From Gallionellaceae bacterium UBA5126 (GTDB taxonomy: Bacteria; Pseudomonadota; Gammaproteobacteria; Burkholderiales; Gallionellaceae): a stretch of DNA of 27,722 nucleotides. Position 1 is the stretch's first letter; each line of letters starts with the position of its first letter. The stretch is taken from the NCBI GenBank assembly GCA_002414205.1, contig DHYQ01000105.1, positions 1 through 27,722 of the forward strand. The letters are read 5' to 3'. Made by a program: the position numbers and the translations under genes. Below the pieces are notes generated by a model. The model ran no database searches. It was not told the origin of the DNA and saw nothing but the letters and a program-made list of their open reading frames with translations. Below, in pieces: positions 1-10,000 of this stretch.

Positions 1-3000
1 GTCGGATTGGCAATGGTGGTCACTTGCAAATTGGCGCTGGCGGCGGTGCTGTTCCAGGCCGTACTGGCGTTGCTGACCGAGGTGGCGGTGACACCTGCAC
101 CCGTGCTGGCAGCGGTGGTGCCCGCCGCGATGGTGTTGGCCTTGGTCGCGGTGGTCGCCATGGCCGTCACATCCACTTGCACGGTGCAACTGCTGTTGGC
201 CGCCAAGGTCGCCCCGGACATGGACAACAGTTGCGTCCCCGCCGTGGCGGTCAGCACACCCGCCGGGCAAGTGGTGCTGGCGTTCGGCGTCGCGGCAATT
301 TGCAAGGCAGTGGCAAAATTACTGAAGTTATCCGTCAGCGCCAGCGCGGTATAGCTTTCCGTGGTCGAAGGATTGGTGATGGTGACGATGAGCGTGGCGG
401 TTTCACCGACGTTGATGTCGGTCACCGTGGTCGCCCCTATTTTGAAGGTCTTGCTGGCGGTCAGGCCACTCACCACCACGGTAGCGCTTTTGGTGGCCGC
501 CACGGTACCCGATTCGGTGCTGGTAATGCCCGTAACGGTATTGGTAAAAGCGCCTTGCTGCGTGCCCTTGACGGCGACGGTGACGGTACAGACGGCATTG
601 GGTGCCAGCGTTGCACCCGACAAGGTGAGGATGGTATTGGTGACATCCAGGCTGGCGGTCGCCCCCACCCCGCATGCCGCAGCGGTGGTGATGCTGGGCG
701 CGGCGGTTGCCAGGGTGCCAGCCGGGAAGGTGTCGCTCCAGGTCAAATTGCTCAGCGTGGTGGCCACGTCATTGTTTTTGACCGAAATGCTCAGGGTCGT
801 GCTACCGCTCCCTACCACGATGGGCGATGCGGAATAGGTCATGGCCGAGAAAGTCGGCGCAGTCAGGGCATTGGCGGTGAGGGTAATGCTGGCCGCAGCG
901 GTGGTGCTGGCAGCCATCGCGGTCTGATCCGAGGTCGCCGTCACTGAAGCAATGCTATTGATTTTACTGGCAAAAGCGGCTGTCGCCACCACATCCACTT
1001 CGACATAACAGGTGCTGGGCGTGGCTGCTGTACCGGCAGCCAACGTACCGCCGGACAGGCTCAGACTGCTCGCGCCTGCCGTCGCCGTCGCGGTACCGCC
1101 GCAGGTATTCACCAGATTGGGCGTGGTCGCAATGGTAAACGTGACGGGCAAAGTCGAGGGTGCCGTCGAGAAGTTGTCGGTAAAGGCCAGACTGTTGGTA
1201 TAACTGTCGGTGGCGTTGTTGCTGAGGGTGACGCGCAATTTAGTCGGCAGATTGGTGCTCATATTGGCGGTGCCCGTCACACCATTGACGCTCTTGCTGG
1301 CCGACAGGGTCGAGCTACTGGTCAGGGTTGCCGTTGCCGAGGCAGTGTTAGTGGCATTTTGGTTATTGGTGATCACACCAATGGCCATGACGTTGTTAAA
1401 TGGCCCCCCCTGACTGGTCACTTTGACCGGAATGGTGATGGTACAGGTCGCACCCGTTGCCACGCTGGCGCCACTCAAGCTAATGACATCGGGTGGCCCG
1501 GCCACGACTGACACCAGGGGCGTGCCGGTACAGCCCGCCGAATTCGCCGTTGCCCCAGCCACCACCATCCCCGCAGGCAAGGTGTCCGTCCAGCCAACAT
1601 TGGTCAGCGTGGTCGCATCGTTGTTTTTCACGCCGATGGTCAGATTGATGACTTCGCCGACAAAGGCCGTGGCTTTCGACAAGGCTTTGCTCAAGGTCGG
1701 GGCCGCGTAAGCGGTCACGGTCAGACTGGCCCCTCCCGCCGCAATATTGCTGGCAGACACCACCCCTTGCACACCGGTCACGGCGCCAATGGCCAGACTG
1801 ATGTTCTTGACGCCCGCATTGGCATTCACCGGCACGACGACATCGACCGAAACAGTACAGGTGGACGGCACCAGATAGGTACCGGCGGCAATCGCCCCAC
1901 CGCTCAGGCTAATGAGCTGCGTACCGGCGCTGGCCGTCACCACCGGCGTTGCGCCGCCGGCATTACAGGTGCTGCTGGCATTCGGGGTGGGCGCAATCAC
2001 CAGCCCCGTCTGCGCGGAAAAATCATTGCTGAACGCCAGACTGGTATACGCACCGGCGGAGGTGATGGTGTAGGTCAGGGTCGCAATCTGGTTGGTGCGC
2101 ACCGTCGCAGCGGAAAAAGCTACGCTGGCGACAAAGGACTGCACGGCAATGGACTGGTTGGAGCCCGTGGCATTAGTGACCCCCTGGTAGCTGCTCACCA
2201 TGCCACTGGGCAGCGCAATGCTGTAGTTGCCCTGGGTGTCGCCGGTAATGGGAATGGTGATGCTGCACGCCGAATTTTTCAGAATCGTGCCCCCACTCAT
2301 GCCGATGTTGCTGCCGCCTACACTCCCCGTCAAGGTGGGCGTGCCACACCCAGCTCCGGCGCTGGGCACACCATTAACGATCAACCCCGCTGGCAAGGTA
2401 TAAGCCCAAGCCGCATTGGTGAGCGAGCCATTGGCATCGTTATTGGTCAGGGTAACGGTATAGGTGGCCGTCTGCCCCAGATAAATGGTGGATGGATTCA
2501 ACGTGGTACTGATGGAGGGCGCGGCAAAGGCGCTGACCTGGATGGTGGCATTCGCGGCGGCGGTATTGGTGAAATTCCCCAGACTAGCCGTGGTCGATGT
2601 CAGATTATTGGCCGGAATGCTGTTGACACTATTCCCCTGCACCGCCGTACTGATGGCGACTGTGACATCACATTGCCCAACCGTCGCACCATTCAACGCG
2701 GGCACCGTGCCCCCCGCCAACTGAATCAGATTGGTGCCCGCTGTGGCCGTCAAGGTACCACCGCAGGTATTGACTGGCGCGGGCGCGGCCTGAATGGTCA
2801 TCCCGGCCGGCAAGGTGTCACTCCAGCCCACATTGGTCAGCGCCTGGGTCTGATCGTTAAACACGGAAATGGTCAGGGTGGTCGTGTCGCCAGGATTAAT
2901 CAGCGTCAAACCAAAGTTTTTATTGAGCGTCACGGCATGAACGACACCACTGCATAGCACAAGCAACACAGCCCACAGGGATTTGACGAGGTTGATCCGC

Positions 3001-3005
3001 TTCAT
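1..3005 (-). CDS. Giant secreted repeat protein (DUF7933/DUF11-like repeats), C-terminus beyond window
   Basis: An open frame of 1001 codons runs from an ATG at 3005 to the left edge without a stop, so the protein is incomplete. A GAGG Shine-Dalgarno lies about 10 nt upstream. Residues 1-24 are a Sec signal peptide ending VVHA. The rest is about seven units of 130-150 residues, starting near 28, 160, 292, 433, 565, 713 and 849. One type carries a (W)(S/T)DTLPAG core, the other a (T/S)DNFS core; after two units of the first type they alternate. Most units have a Cys pair, one near T-C-G/A-G and one in a C-x-V-x-V strand 35-45 residues later, bracketing an LSGG(T/A) motif, which suggests one disulfide per unit. 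This matches Ig-like DUF7933/DUF11 surface proteins. It is the last visible gene of the surface operon, 45 nt after the ompA-like gene. A fibrous adhesin or surface-layer role is inference; no enzymatic motif was seen. Confidence 0.8.
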   Translation of the reverse strand, partial: MKRINLVKSLWAVLLVLCSGVVHAVTLNKNFGLTLINPGDTTTLTISVFNDQTQALTNVGWSDTLPAGMTIQAAPAPVNTCGGTLTATAGTNLIQLAGGTVPALNGATVGQCDVTVAISTAVQGNSVNSIPANNLTSTTASLGNFTNTAAANATIQVSAFAAPSISTTLNPSTIYLGQTATYTVTLTNNDANGSLTNAAWAYTLPAGLIVNGVPSAGAGCGTPTLTGSVGGSNIGMSGGTILKNSACSITIPITGDTQGNYSIALPSGMVSSYQGVTNATGSNQSIAVQSFVASVAFSAATVRTNQIATLTYTITSAGAYTSLAFSNDFSAQTGLVIAPTPNASSTCNAGGATPVVTASAGTQLISLSGGAIAAGTYLVPSTCTVSVDVVVPVNANAGVKNISLAIGAVTGVQGVVSASNIAAGGASLTVTAYAAPTLSKALSKATAFVGEVINLTIGVKNNDATTLTNVGWTDTLPAGMVVAGATANSAGCTGTPLVSVVAGPPDVISLSGASVATGATCTITIPVKVTSQGGPFNNVMAIGVITNNQNATNTASATATLTSSSTLSASKSVNGVTGTANMSTNLPTKLRVTLSNNATDSYTNSLAFTDNFSTAPSTLPVTFTIATTPNLVNTCGGTATATAGASSLSLSGGTLAAGTAATPSTCYVEVDVVATAAFASKINSIASVTATSDQTAMAASTTAAASITLTANALTAPTFSAMTYSASPIVVGSGSTTLSISVKNNDVATTLSNLTWSDTFPAGTLATAAPSITTAAACGVGATASLDVTNTILTLSGATLAPNAVCTVTVAVKGTQQGAFTNTVTGITSTESGTVAATKSATVVVSGLTASKTFKIGATTVTDINVGETATLIVTITNPSTTESYTALALTDNFSNFATALQIAATPNASTTCPAGVLTATAGTQLLSMSGATLAANSSCTVQVDVTAMATTATKANTIAAGTTAASTGAGVTATSVSNASTAWNSTAASANLQVTTIANP

Positions 3006-3050
3006 TTCACATGTTTCCTCAAGGGGGCCACAGGACGTGACCCGGAGTGA

Positions 3051-4028
3051 TTATTTTTGCAAGTCGCGCTCTTGCACTTCGCTTTGCAAGTGCTGCACAA
3101 CCTGCGGATTGACCAATTGCAATTCGACACGACGGTCGCGGGCACGCGAGAGCAGCGTGGGCTTACCCGGCTGGGTGCGCTGCATACCGAACGCCTGGAC
3201 TTCCAAGCGTGAGGCAGGCATGCCCTGTTGCAGCAAGTACTGCCGTACCGCCGCGACGCGACGTTCGGACAAGCGCAGATTGTAGCGGGCATTGCCACGG
3301 CTATCGGCATGACCGCCCAAGCGCAGATGCAGTTGCGGGTAGGTTTGCAGCGCCGTGAGCACCTGTTGCAAGGCGGCACGACTGGCAACACTCAATTCGG
3401 CACGGTCGGTGGCAAAATGCACCACATTAGGGATTTTCTCCAATGTCGGCGGGCGCGAGACCGATTTTACCGGGGGTGGCACGATGGGAGCATCCAGCGG
3501 CAAACGCTGCTCGGCGCTGGGTGCCGGGACGACTGGTGACGGTTCAGCGCAATTTTCTGCCTGCTGCAACCGCCATTCAGCATCCTGCACTTGCTGACTG
3601 GCATGTCGCTCCCCCAGTTCGGGCTGCTCATGTCCGGCCCAGATCAGCTTCACTTCTGCCGGGCCACGCCAAACTTGAGCACAAGGTTTGCTAACCAAGG
3701 CGGCCCAGCGCTGCCACAAATCCTCCCGCACCCGTACACTGCCACGCACGGGATCAGGGGCGGCAACGGCATGCCCCTGCCCATGTTCTATCCAGTCCAC
3801 CAATTGCTGCGCCCGCGCCAAGGCATCCTCGGCCACGCCCGTGTTATCCAGTTCGATAAATTCTTCCTGGGCGAAATCCAGCCAGGCATGCGCGCTGGCG
3901 GCCAGCGGCGACGTACTACCGGCGCGGGCATGCAAATCGGCGATTTGCGCCAGCATAGCCGGATCGGGTTGTGCCGCCCAGGCGGGCAAACTCAAACACC
4001 ACAATAGCAACCAGTGCCCGTGTTTCAT
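3051..4028 (-). CDS. OmpA-family peptidoglycan-binding protein
   Basis: The 325-aa protein begins with a signal peptide (about 1-18, ending PAWA). A helical N-terminal half follows (about 22-153), then a Pro-rich linker (about 154-190) and a C-terminal OmpA domain (about 200-306). The OmpA domain shows the expected pattern: FATDRAEL, then GGHADSRG with Asp242, YNLRLSERR, and a final DRRVEL with the conserved Arg. In this family Asp and Arg bind the diaminopimelate of peptidoglycan. There is no beta-barrel of its own, so it is probably a periplasmic anchor. Its ATG overlaps the TGA of the upstream 2115-aa barrel protein (ATGA at 4028-4025), so translation is likely coupled and the two products may act as a pair, like a split OmpA. 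The family call is firm; the partnership is inferred from overlap. Confidence 0.9.
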   Translation of the reverse strand: MKHGHWLLLWCLSLPAWAAQPDPAMLAQIADLHARAGSTSPLAASAHAWLDFAQEEFIELDNTGVAEDALARAQQLVDWIEHGQGHAVAAPDPVRGSVRVREDLWQRWAALVSKPCAQVWRGPAEVKLIWAGHEQPELGERHASQQVQDAEWRLQQAENCAEPSPVVPAPSAEQRLPLDAPIVPPPVKSVSRPPTLEKIPNVVHFATDRAELSVASRAALQQVLTALQTYPQLHLRLGGHADSRGNARYNLRLSERRVAAVRQYLLQQGMPASRLEVQAFGMQRTQPGKPTLLSRARDRRVELQLVNPQVVQHLQSEVQERDLQK

Positions 4029-7000
4029 GGTTTCATGCTCCGTGCCGGGGTGCGATCTTCGCGGCCATTCAGACCGCCGTTGAACAAATCTTCGTCAAAC
4101 TTGAAGCGCAGACGGACATAAGCGCCCTTGTCCGTGGCATTTTGCGCAATCAAATCCACATCCTTGAAACCAAACAAGTTGTAGCCCACCGACAGCCAGA
4201 GGTTTTCCTGAAGCAAATAACCCACTTCTGCGCCTAACCCATAACGCACTTGGCGGAACGTGCCATCGCCCATGGCCGACGCCTGCACCCCGGCATCCCA
4301 ACGCTCGGTGATGTCCCAGATCACCCGTCCAGAGACCAGTTGCGTATGGCTGCGGCTGGACAAGCCCATGCTGTTGTCGGTCAGCCATTTGGCCGCGTAG
4401 TGACCACTAGCCTGCCAATCGGAGTCGGCTTGGTAATTGACATGCAGCGACAGAATGTCCATCACCCGGTGGAAAGGCGTGGCGACCGTGCTGTCGGATT
4501 CACGCCGATGCTCGAATTTACTGAGCAAATTCCAATCGTGCGCTTCCATCTCGCGCCAAGCCAGCCCGACCAGCAAGCGATGTTGCAAACGCGAACCGCT
4601 GGCCGCGCCCTTGTTGGCGGTTTCGGAGAACACCTGCTTGCCAAGCAACGTCCAGCTATCGGTCAAACGCCGCGCCACATCCAGACTGTTCAACCAGCCC
4701 GCACTGGTGTCGGAATTGCGGAACTCCATACGGGCCGAACCTTTCCAGAATGGGTCACGGGTGTATTCCAGCGCCGCCGTATAGGCTTGGGCATTACGTC
4801 CGCTGGCCCCGGCCAGGCTATTGACCCGCTCCATGCTGGTGTTCAGGCGCAGACCTTCCGCCACCTGCCATTTGTTGCGCAAACCCACGGCGGCTTCCGC
4901 CTGCCGTCCGTCCATCACGCCACGGGCGCGGTATTCGCTGAACATGCGGGTGTTTTCGTTGTAGTCCGTATCCAGGCCAATCACTGTGGTATTGGCCACC
5001 TGGGTGTTGTTCAAAGCGAACGGACTGTTCAGCGAAGAAATAAACTCGTGCCGCCCGTACAAACGCCCCCGGTTCATCAACTGGTAATCTGCCCCGATGG
5101 CAAACACCCGGCGCTTGCGATCGCGTACATCCTGCTCAAACTCGCTGTTGACCGACAAGCCCTTGACCTGCGGCACCTGCGCGGTGGCCTTGATGCGCGC
5201 ACTGGTGACTTGCAACGGCAAGGCCCCGGCGACGCTGCTGTTGTCCTTGCTATCACGCAGGCCGACTTCTAGCCGCAGCCAGTCGTTCATGATTTTTTCC
5301 GCTTTCAGCAATACCCCCTTGCGCGTGGCACCGGTAAGGCGGTCGCCGCTGTCAATGTACTCACCCGTCAGGGTGGTGGTCTGATTCAAACGATACGAGC
5401 CTTTCGCACCCGCTTCCATACGGCCCTTATTGAGGATGGAAGAGGCATTATCAAACGTAGCATCCGAGCGCCCGCTATACACCCGCCCCTGGAAGGCACC
5501 GGCATCCTGCCGCAACTCCACGCGCTGGGCATTGCCCGCCCCCAGAAGGGTACTGGTATGCGCAACTTCACCCAGCAAGGTGGTGCGTTCGGCCAGCTTG
5601 ACGGTGACATTGCCGCCGGTCAGATTGGCACGGGCCAAGGGATTACTGTCCTGCACCATCACCCCGCCTACTTCCAGCACATCGGTCAACTTGACCTGCG
5701 CATCCACCCCTGTCAGCCAATAGGGTTTGCCGCCTTGGTCCACTTCATAGGTGACCCGTATGGAACGCGGATTGAGATTGGCGTCCAGACTAGCGACCGG
5801 GCCCTTGAACAAAATGCGCCCGGTGAATTGCTCCACTTCGTAATCGGTAAAGCGTGCCATCGGCGTCACTTGCAGAATCAACGCGGGCTGGTTACGGTCA
5901 CGGGTCAGGATTTCCACCTTTTCGCTGTTGATCATGGCCCCGTTGTTATTCAACTGGAACGGCCCGGACGTGCCGTCCGCCGGAATTTCCTGAATCAATT
6001 GGCGCAAGGTGTCTTGGCTGGCGAAAGCATTCACCATGACGCGACCACTTTCGTAATGCTCCTTCAAACCGGTCAGCGAGCGGCTGTATTGCGATAGCGA
6101 GCGGGCGGGAATCATGTTCTGGGTCAGAAAATCGCCGTACAGCAAATACGATTTGCCCTTATCCACCCGCACATACAAGCGCCCGGTGGATTGGGCATCA
6201 AAGCCTTTCACCGAAGAATCACCGTACACCGGATAAAACTCGTCCGGCTGAATGTCACGGAACAAGCGGTCACGCACGTTTTTGTCGCTGTCATAGGCCA
6301 GCGTCAGCAGATACTCACCTTTGACCTTGCCCTTGAGGAACATTGCCCCGCGCACCGCCGCATTGCCACGCGACAGCCGTTGAATTTGCTGCTGAAAGCC
6401 GTCTTGTGCAGTGGCGGGTTGCAACTGCGCAGCGTTCAAGCTATGGGTATTGATCGCCCCTTCCACAATGCCGCTGACCAGCAACGGGCGCAGTTCCGGT
6501 AGATAAGCAATGCGTTGCTCGGCCTTTAACACCCCGCTGGAAATGCGCAGCACTTCTTGTCCAGGTGTACTGGGCGGTAACAGGTTAAAAGTGGCCTGAC
6601 CATGCTCCATCACCACCTGCACGCCGGGTTCTTTTTTGTCCAAATCCTCAACTTGCCAAACGCCCTGCGTGGCTTCCAGCGTCAGATAAGTGCGGGAAGT
6701 GACCGGCACGCCTTTGCTATCCACCAGACGAATTTGCACCGGCAACGCCACGCGACCATTGGCTTCGATGGTGGGTGCGGCATCAATTTGAATGCTGGCC
6801 AGTTGATCTGGTGCGATCAAGGTGAGCTTGCGTTCGCCGCGCACGTTGCCGAAGGGATCCACCGCTTGCAAGGTCAGGACATTTTCACCGGGTTGCAACA
6901 CGACGCCGATGTATTCCCAAGCCTCCAGTTGTTTGTCGGCCAAGCTGCTGCGTTTGCCGACACGAGTATCCGGCACCAGCGCGCCATTCACCAACAAGTG

Positions 7001-10000
7001 GAATTGCGTACCCAACGGGCCTTTGACGCGCACCGTGGTTTGCGGCATGGGCAACACGTCCTGGTCGCGCAGGTCAAGGAAATCTAACTGATTATCCGGC
7101 ACCTCCAGCAACAGGCGATTCAAATCCACACTGACGACGGAAGCCACCGGCAAGGCGGGCAAATTGCTGTTCAGCGCATTCAGGCCGGTGGCCTGCGACA
7201 AGGATTGGTAACTTTCGCCACTCATGCTGCCAGTGGCGGGCTGGGTCGGCAGCAACTTGCTGACTTCCCCCGTAGCGGGCAAGGCGCGCGCATCGGGCGC
7301 GGTCAAAATCGCGGCGCTGGGATTGAGGCGATATTTCAGCATGCGCTCCACTTCCGTCACGCTGTCCTTGCTGTGACGCTTTTGCACTTCCTTCATCACG
7401 TCGGCGCTACAGGTGTCGCTGGCAAAATCAGCACGATGCAACTCGGCCTTTTGCAAATCGACAAAGCGCCCACCGGCCACGCCAGCATTGCGATTGGCCA
7501 ACACTTCCAGTTGCGCGCCCAGCGGCAAGGTGTAGCTGTCCAGTTTCAAATGGTGGTTGCGCGGTTCAACGCCATAGAAGGAATATTTGCCATCCGTGTC
7601 GGTGGTAGCGTTGATGCCATTTTCCAGGAACAGCCGCACGCCGGGAATGCCCGGTTCATCCTGATCCTGAATGCGGTTGCGGTTACAGTCCATATACACG
7701 GTGCCAATGATGTAACCCAGATCGGTAAACACCCCTTGGTTGATTTGCACGCGGGCACGGGAAATGTTGGAGGTTATCAGGCCGCTGCTGGCCTGGGCGC
7801 TATTGATGCCGGTACCGAGCACAGCGGTGACGCCGATACGCACCCGATAAGTCAAGGTAACCGACCCATTGCTGACGATGCTGCCCAAGTTAAAGGTCAG
7901 GCGGGGGCCACGTCCCCCCAGCGGCTCGGCCAGCGGACGCAAATCAAGACGGGTCGTGCCGGGTTCATAGGTAAAGCCGCGCGGCAAATCGTCGATCAAC
8001 ATCACCGGTGTCAGCGCCGCCGCCGTGGTGTTTTTCACCACCACCGTATAGTCGATGAAATCGCCCGGTTCAGCGGTGGTACGCGAGGCCGTCTTGCTCA
8101 CCAGCAACCCACCCGCACCGGCGGCCACCAAGGGATCCAGTGGAATATGGTTATTGATGATGTTCAACATGCCGGGAAAAATGTTGAACGATAGGTAATA
8201 GGTGGTTGGGCTTCCCACAGCGGGTGCCGTACCCTGCGCCTGTACGGGATAAAAACCATTCCCAACGGGCGGTGTCAGGGCGGTGGGTTGCACGGGAATG
8301 AGCGTGGAAGGCGAGGTGTAACCCGCTGGTGGCGTGACTTGCAATAAATACTGTCCGGCTGGAAAACCGGGCAACAGCAGATATTGGTAATAACCATTGA
8401 CGCCGACCACTTGGGTTTGCGCTGCTGCCCCACCAAACAAGTGGATAGCGGGATTAAATGCCGGTGCGCAGGTCGGGCAAGTCAGGGTAATACTGGCCCC
8501 CGGTATCGGCTGGCGGGTAATGGCATCGTAAATCACCCCGCTGGGATCCAGCGGCAAACTCAGTTCCACCACATTGGCACCCGGCGTCAGGTTGAGCGCG
8601 GTAATCGTGCCATTTTGTACGGCAGCCCCGGCAGGGAGCACGCCCCCTGCGGGTAAAACGGTACCGTCACCAATCACGGGGGAGGCATACATGATGTTGG
8701 TGGTGGGATCGCGGAAACGCAGTTGATAGCCATTGCCGGGCGGCACGGGGCCGATGCTGTAGGCCCCGCTGGCGGCAGTCAAGGCCGTTTTCACGACCGC
8801 GCCGGTGCTATCCAGCAATTCAGCCTGCCAGCCGGCCACCCCAGGTTCGCCCGCATCAAAAATCCCGTTATGGTTGCCATCCAGCCAGACATTACCGGAC
8901 GCAGTCGCCGCCAAACCGACAATCACGACATCATTGGCATTGTTGTTGAAGGCGTTAACCGGGGGCTCGGCACCCCCACTGACCGTGGCCAGACAGGTCA
9001 CAGGAGATGCCGCGACGGCCGTCGCATTGGGGGTCACCACAATCGACAGAGGCGGCGCACTGGTACCCGGCAACACCACGGTACTGGTATTACAGGTCAC
9101 GACTTGGCCGACCGCGCTACACAACCAGCCATTGCCGCCCGAACCTGTCGGTGTAAAGACCAAACCCGCCGGCAAAATATCGGTGACAGTCAAAATTCCG
9201 CTGCCCGCCTGCGGGCCGATATTATTCACCAGCAGATTCAAGGTGCCGGGAATACCCGTGGTGAAATTGCCGGTGTGATTGCGAGTGATGACATAATCCG
9301 GCGCCAGCGCTGAGCCAACCACGGTATACACCGCCTGATTACTGTTCTGCGTTTGCAACGTGGGAGAGCCATCGCCGTAACTCAGTGTAGCCACGCCGTT
9401 GCTGCGTAAACTGCCATTCGGCAAACCCGTCAGGACACCAAAACGGTAGGTCAATTGTGCCGACGCGCCGGGCGCTAGTGTCGCCAGCACCGCACGGACG
9501 GTAGTGACTGTCCCCACGGTGGTGGCGCTATAGCTGACCCCAACAGGGTTACCCACGCCAGTGTCGCTCAACAGCACCCCATTCATGCGCCCCGTCGCAG
9601 CCACATAACCCAGGCCGGTACTATCAAAAGCCGGAGCCACGCTGGTACTCCCCAATACATCGGTCAACGTCACATTGGTGGCGGTGGTATCCCCAATATT
9701 GGTGATGGTCAGGGTATTGAGAATGTTGTTGCCGTTATTGTTGTTGGGCGAAGGGCCAACGATCACCTCATAGGCTTTGGTGATGGTCAAAACAGCACGG
9801 CTGGAAATGGTCAGCAAATCGACATTGGTTTGCGTGATGGCAGGTGCCAGGGTACTACTGGCAGTGACATTCATCTGGCGCAAATCGGTCGCCAATGCCG
9901 CTGTACTGGCGCGCACCCCCACTACAAAACCATAGGTAGCACCGGGGGCCAACACACTGGTCGCGGTGATCGGGATCAAGCTGTCCGGGATGCCATCGGC

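Noticed and set aside
1767..2957. 396-aa open frame on the plus strand, and similar ones at 24-947 and 1210-1710
   Set aside because: These are antisense shadows of the giant repeat gene, which is open for 1001 codons with recurring motifs.
4250..5272. 340-aa open frame on the plus strand and others across 5558-9313
   Set aside because: They are antisense to the barrel and repeat parts of the 2115-aa protein and show no family motif.
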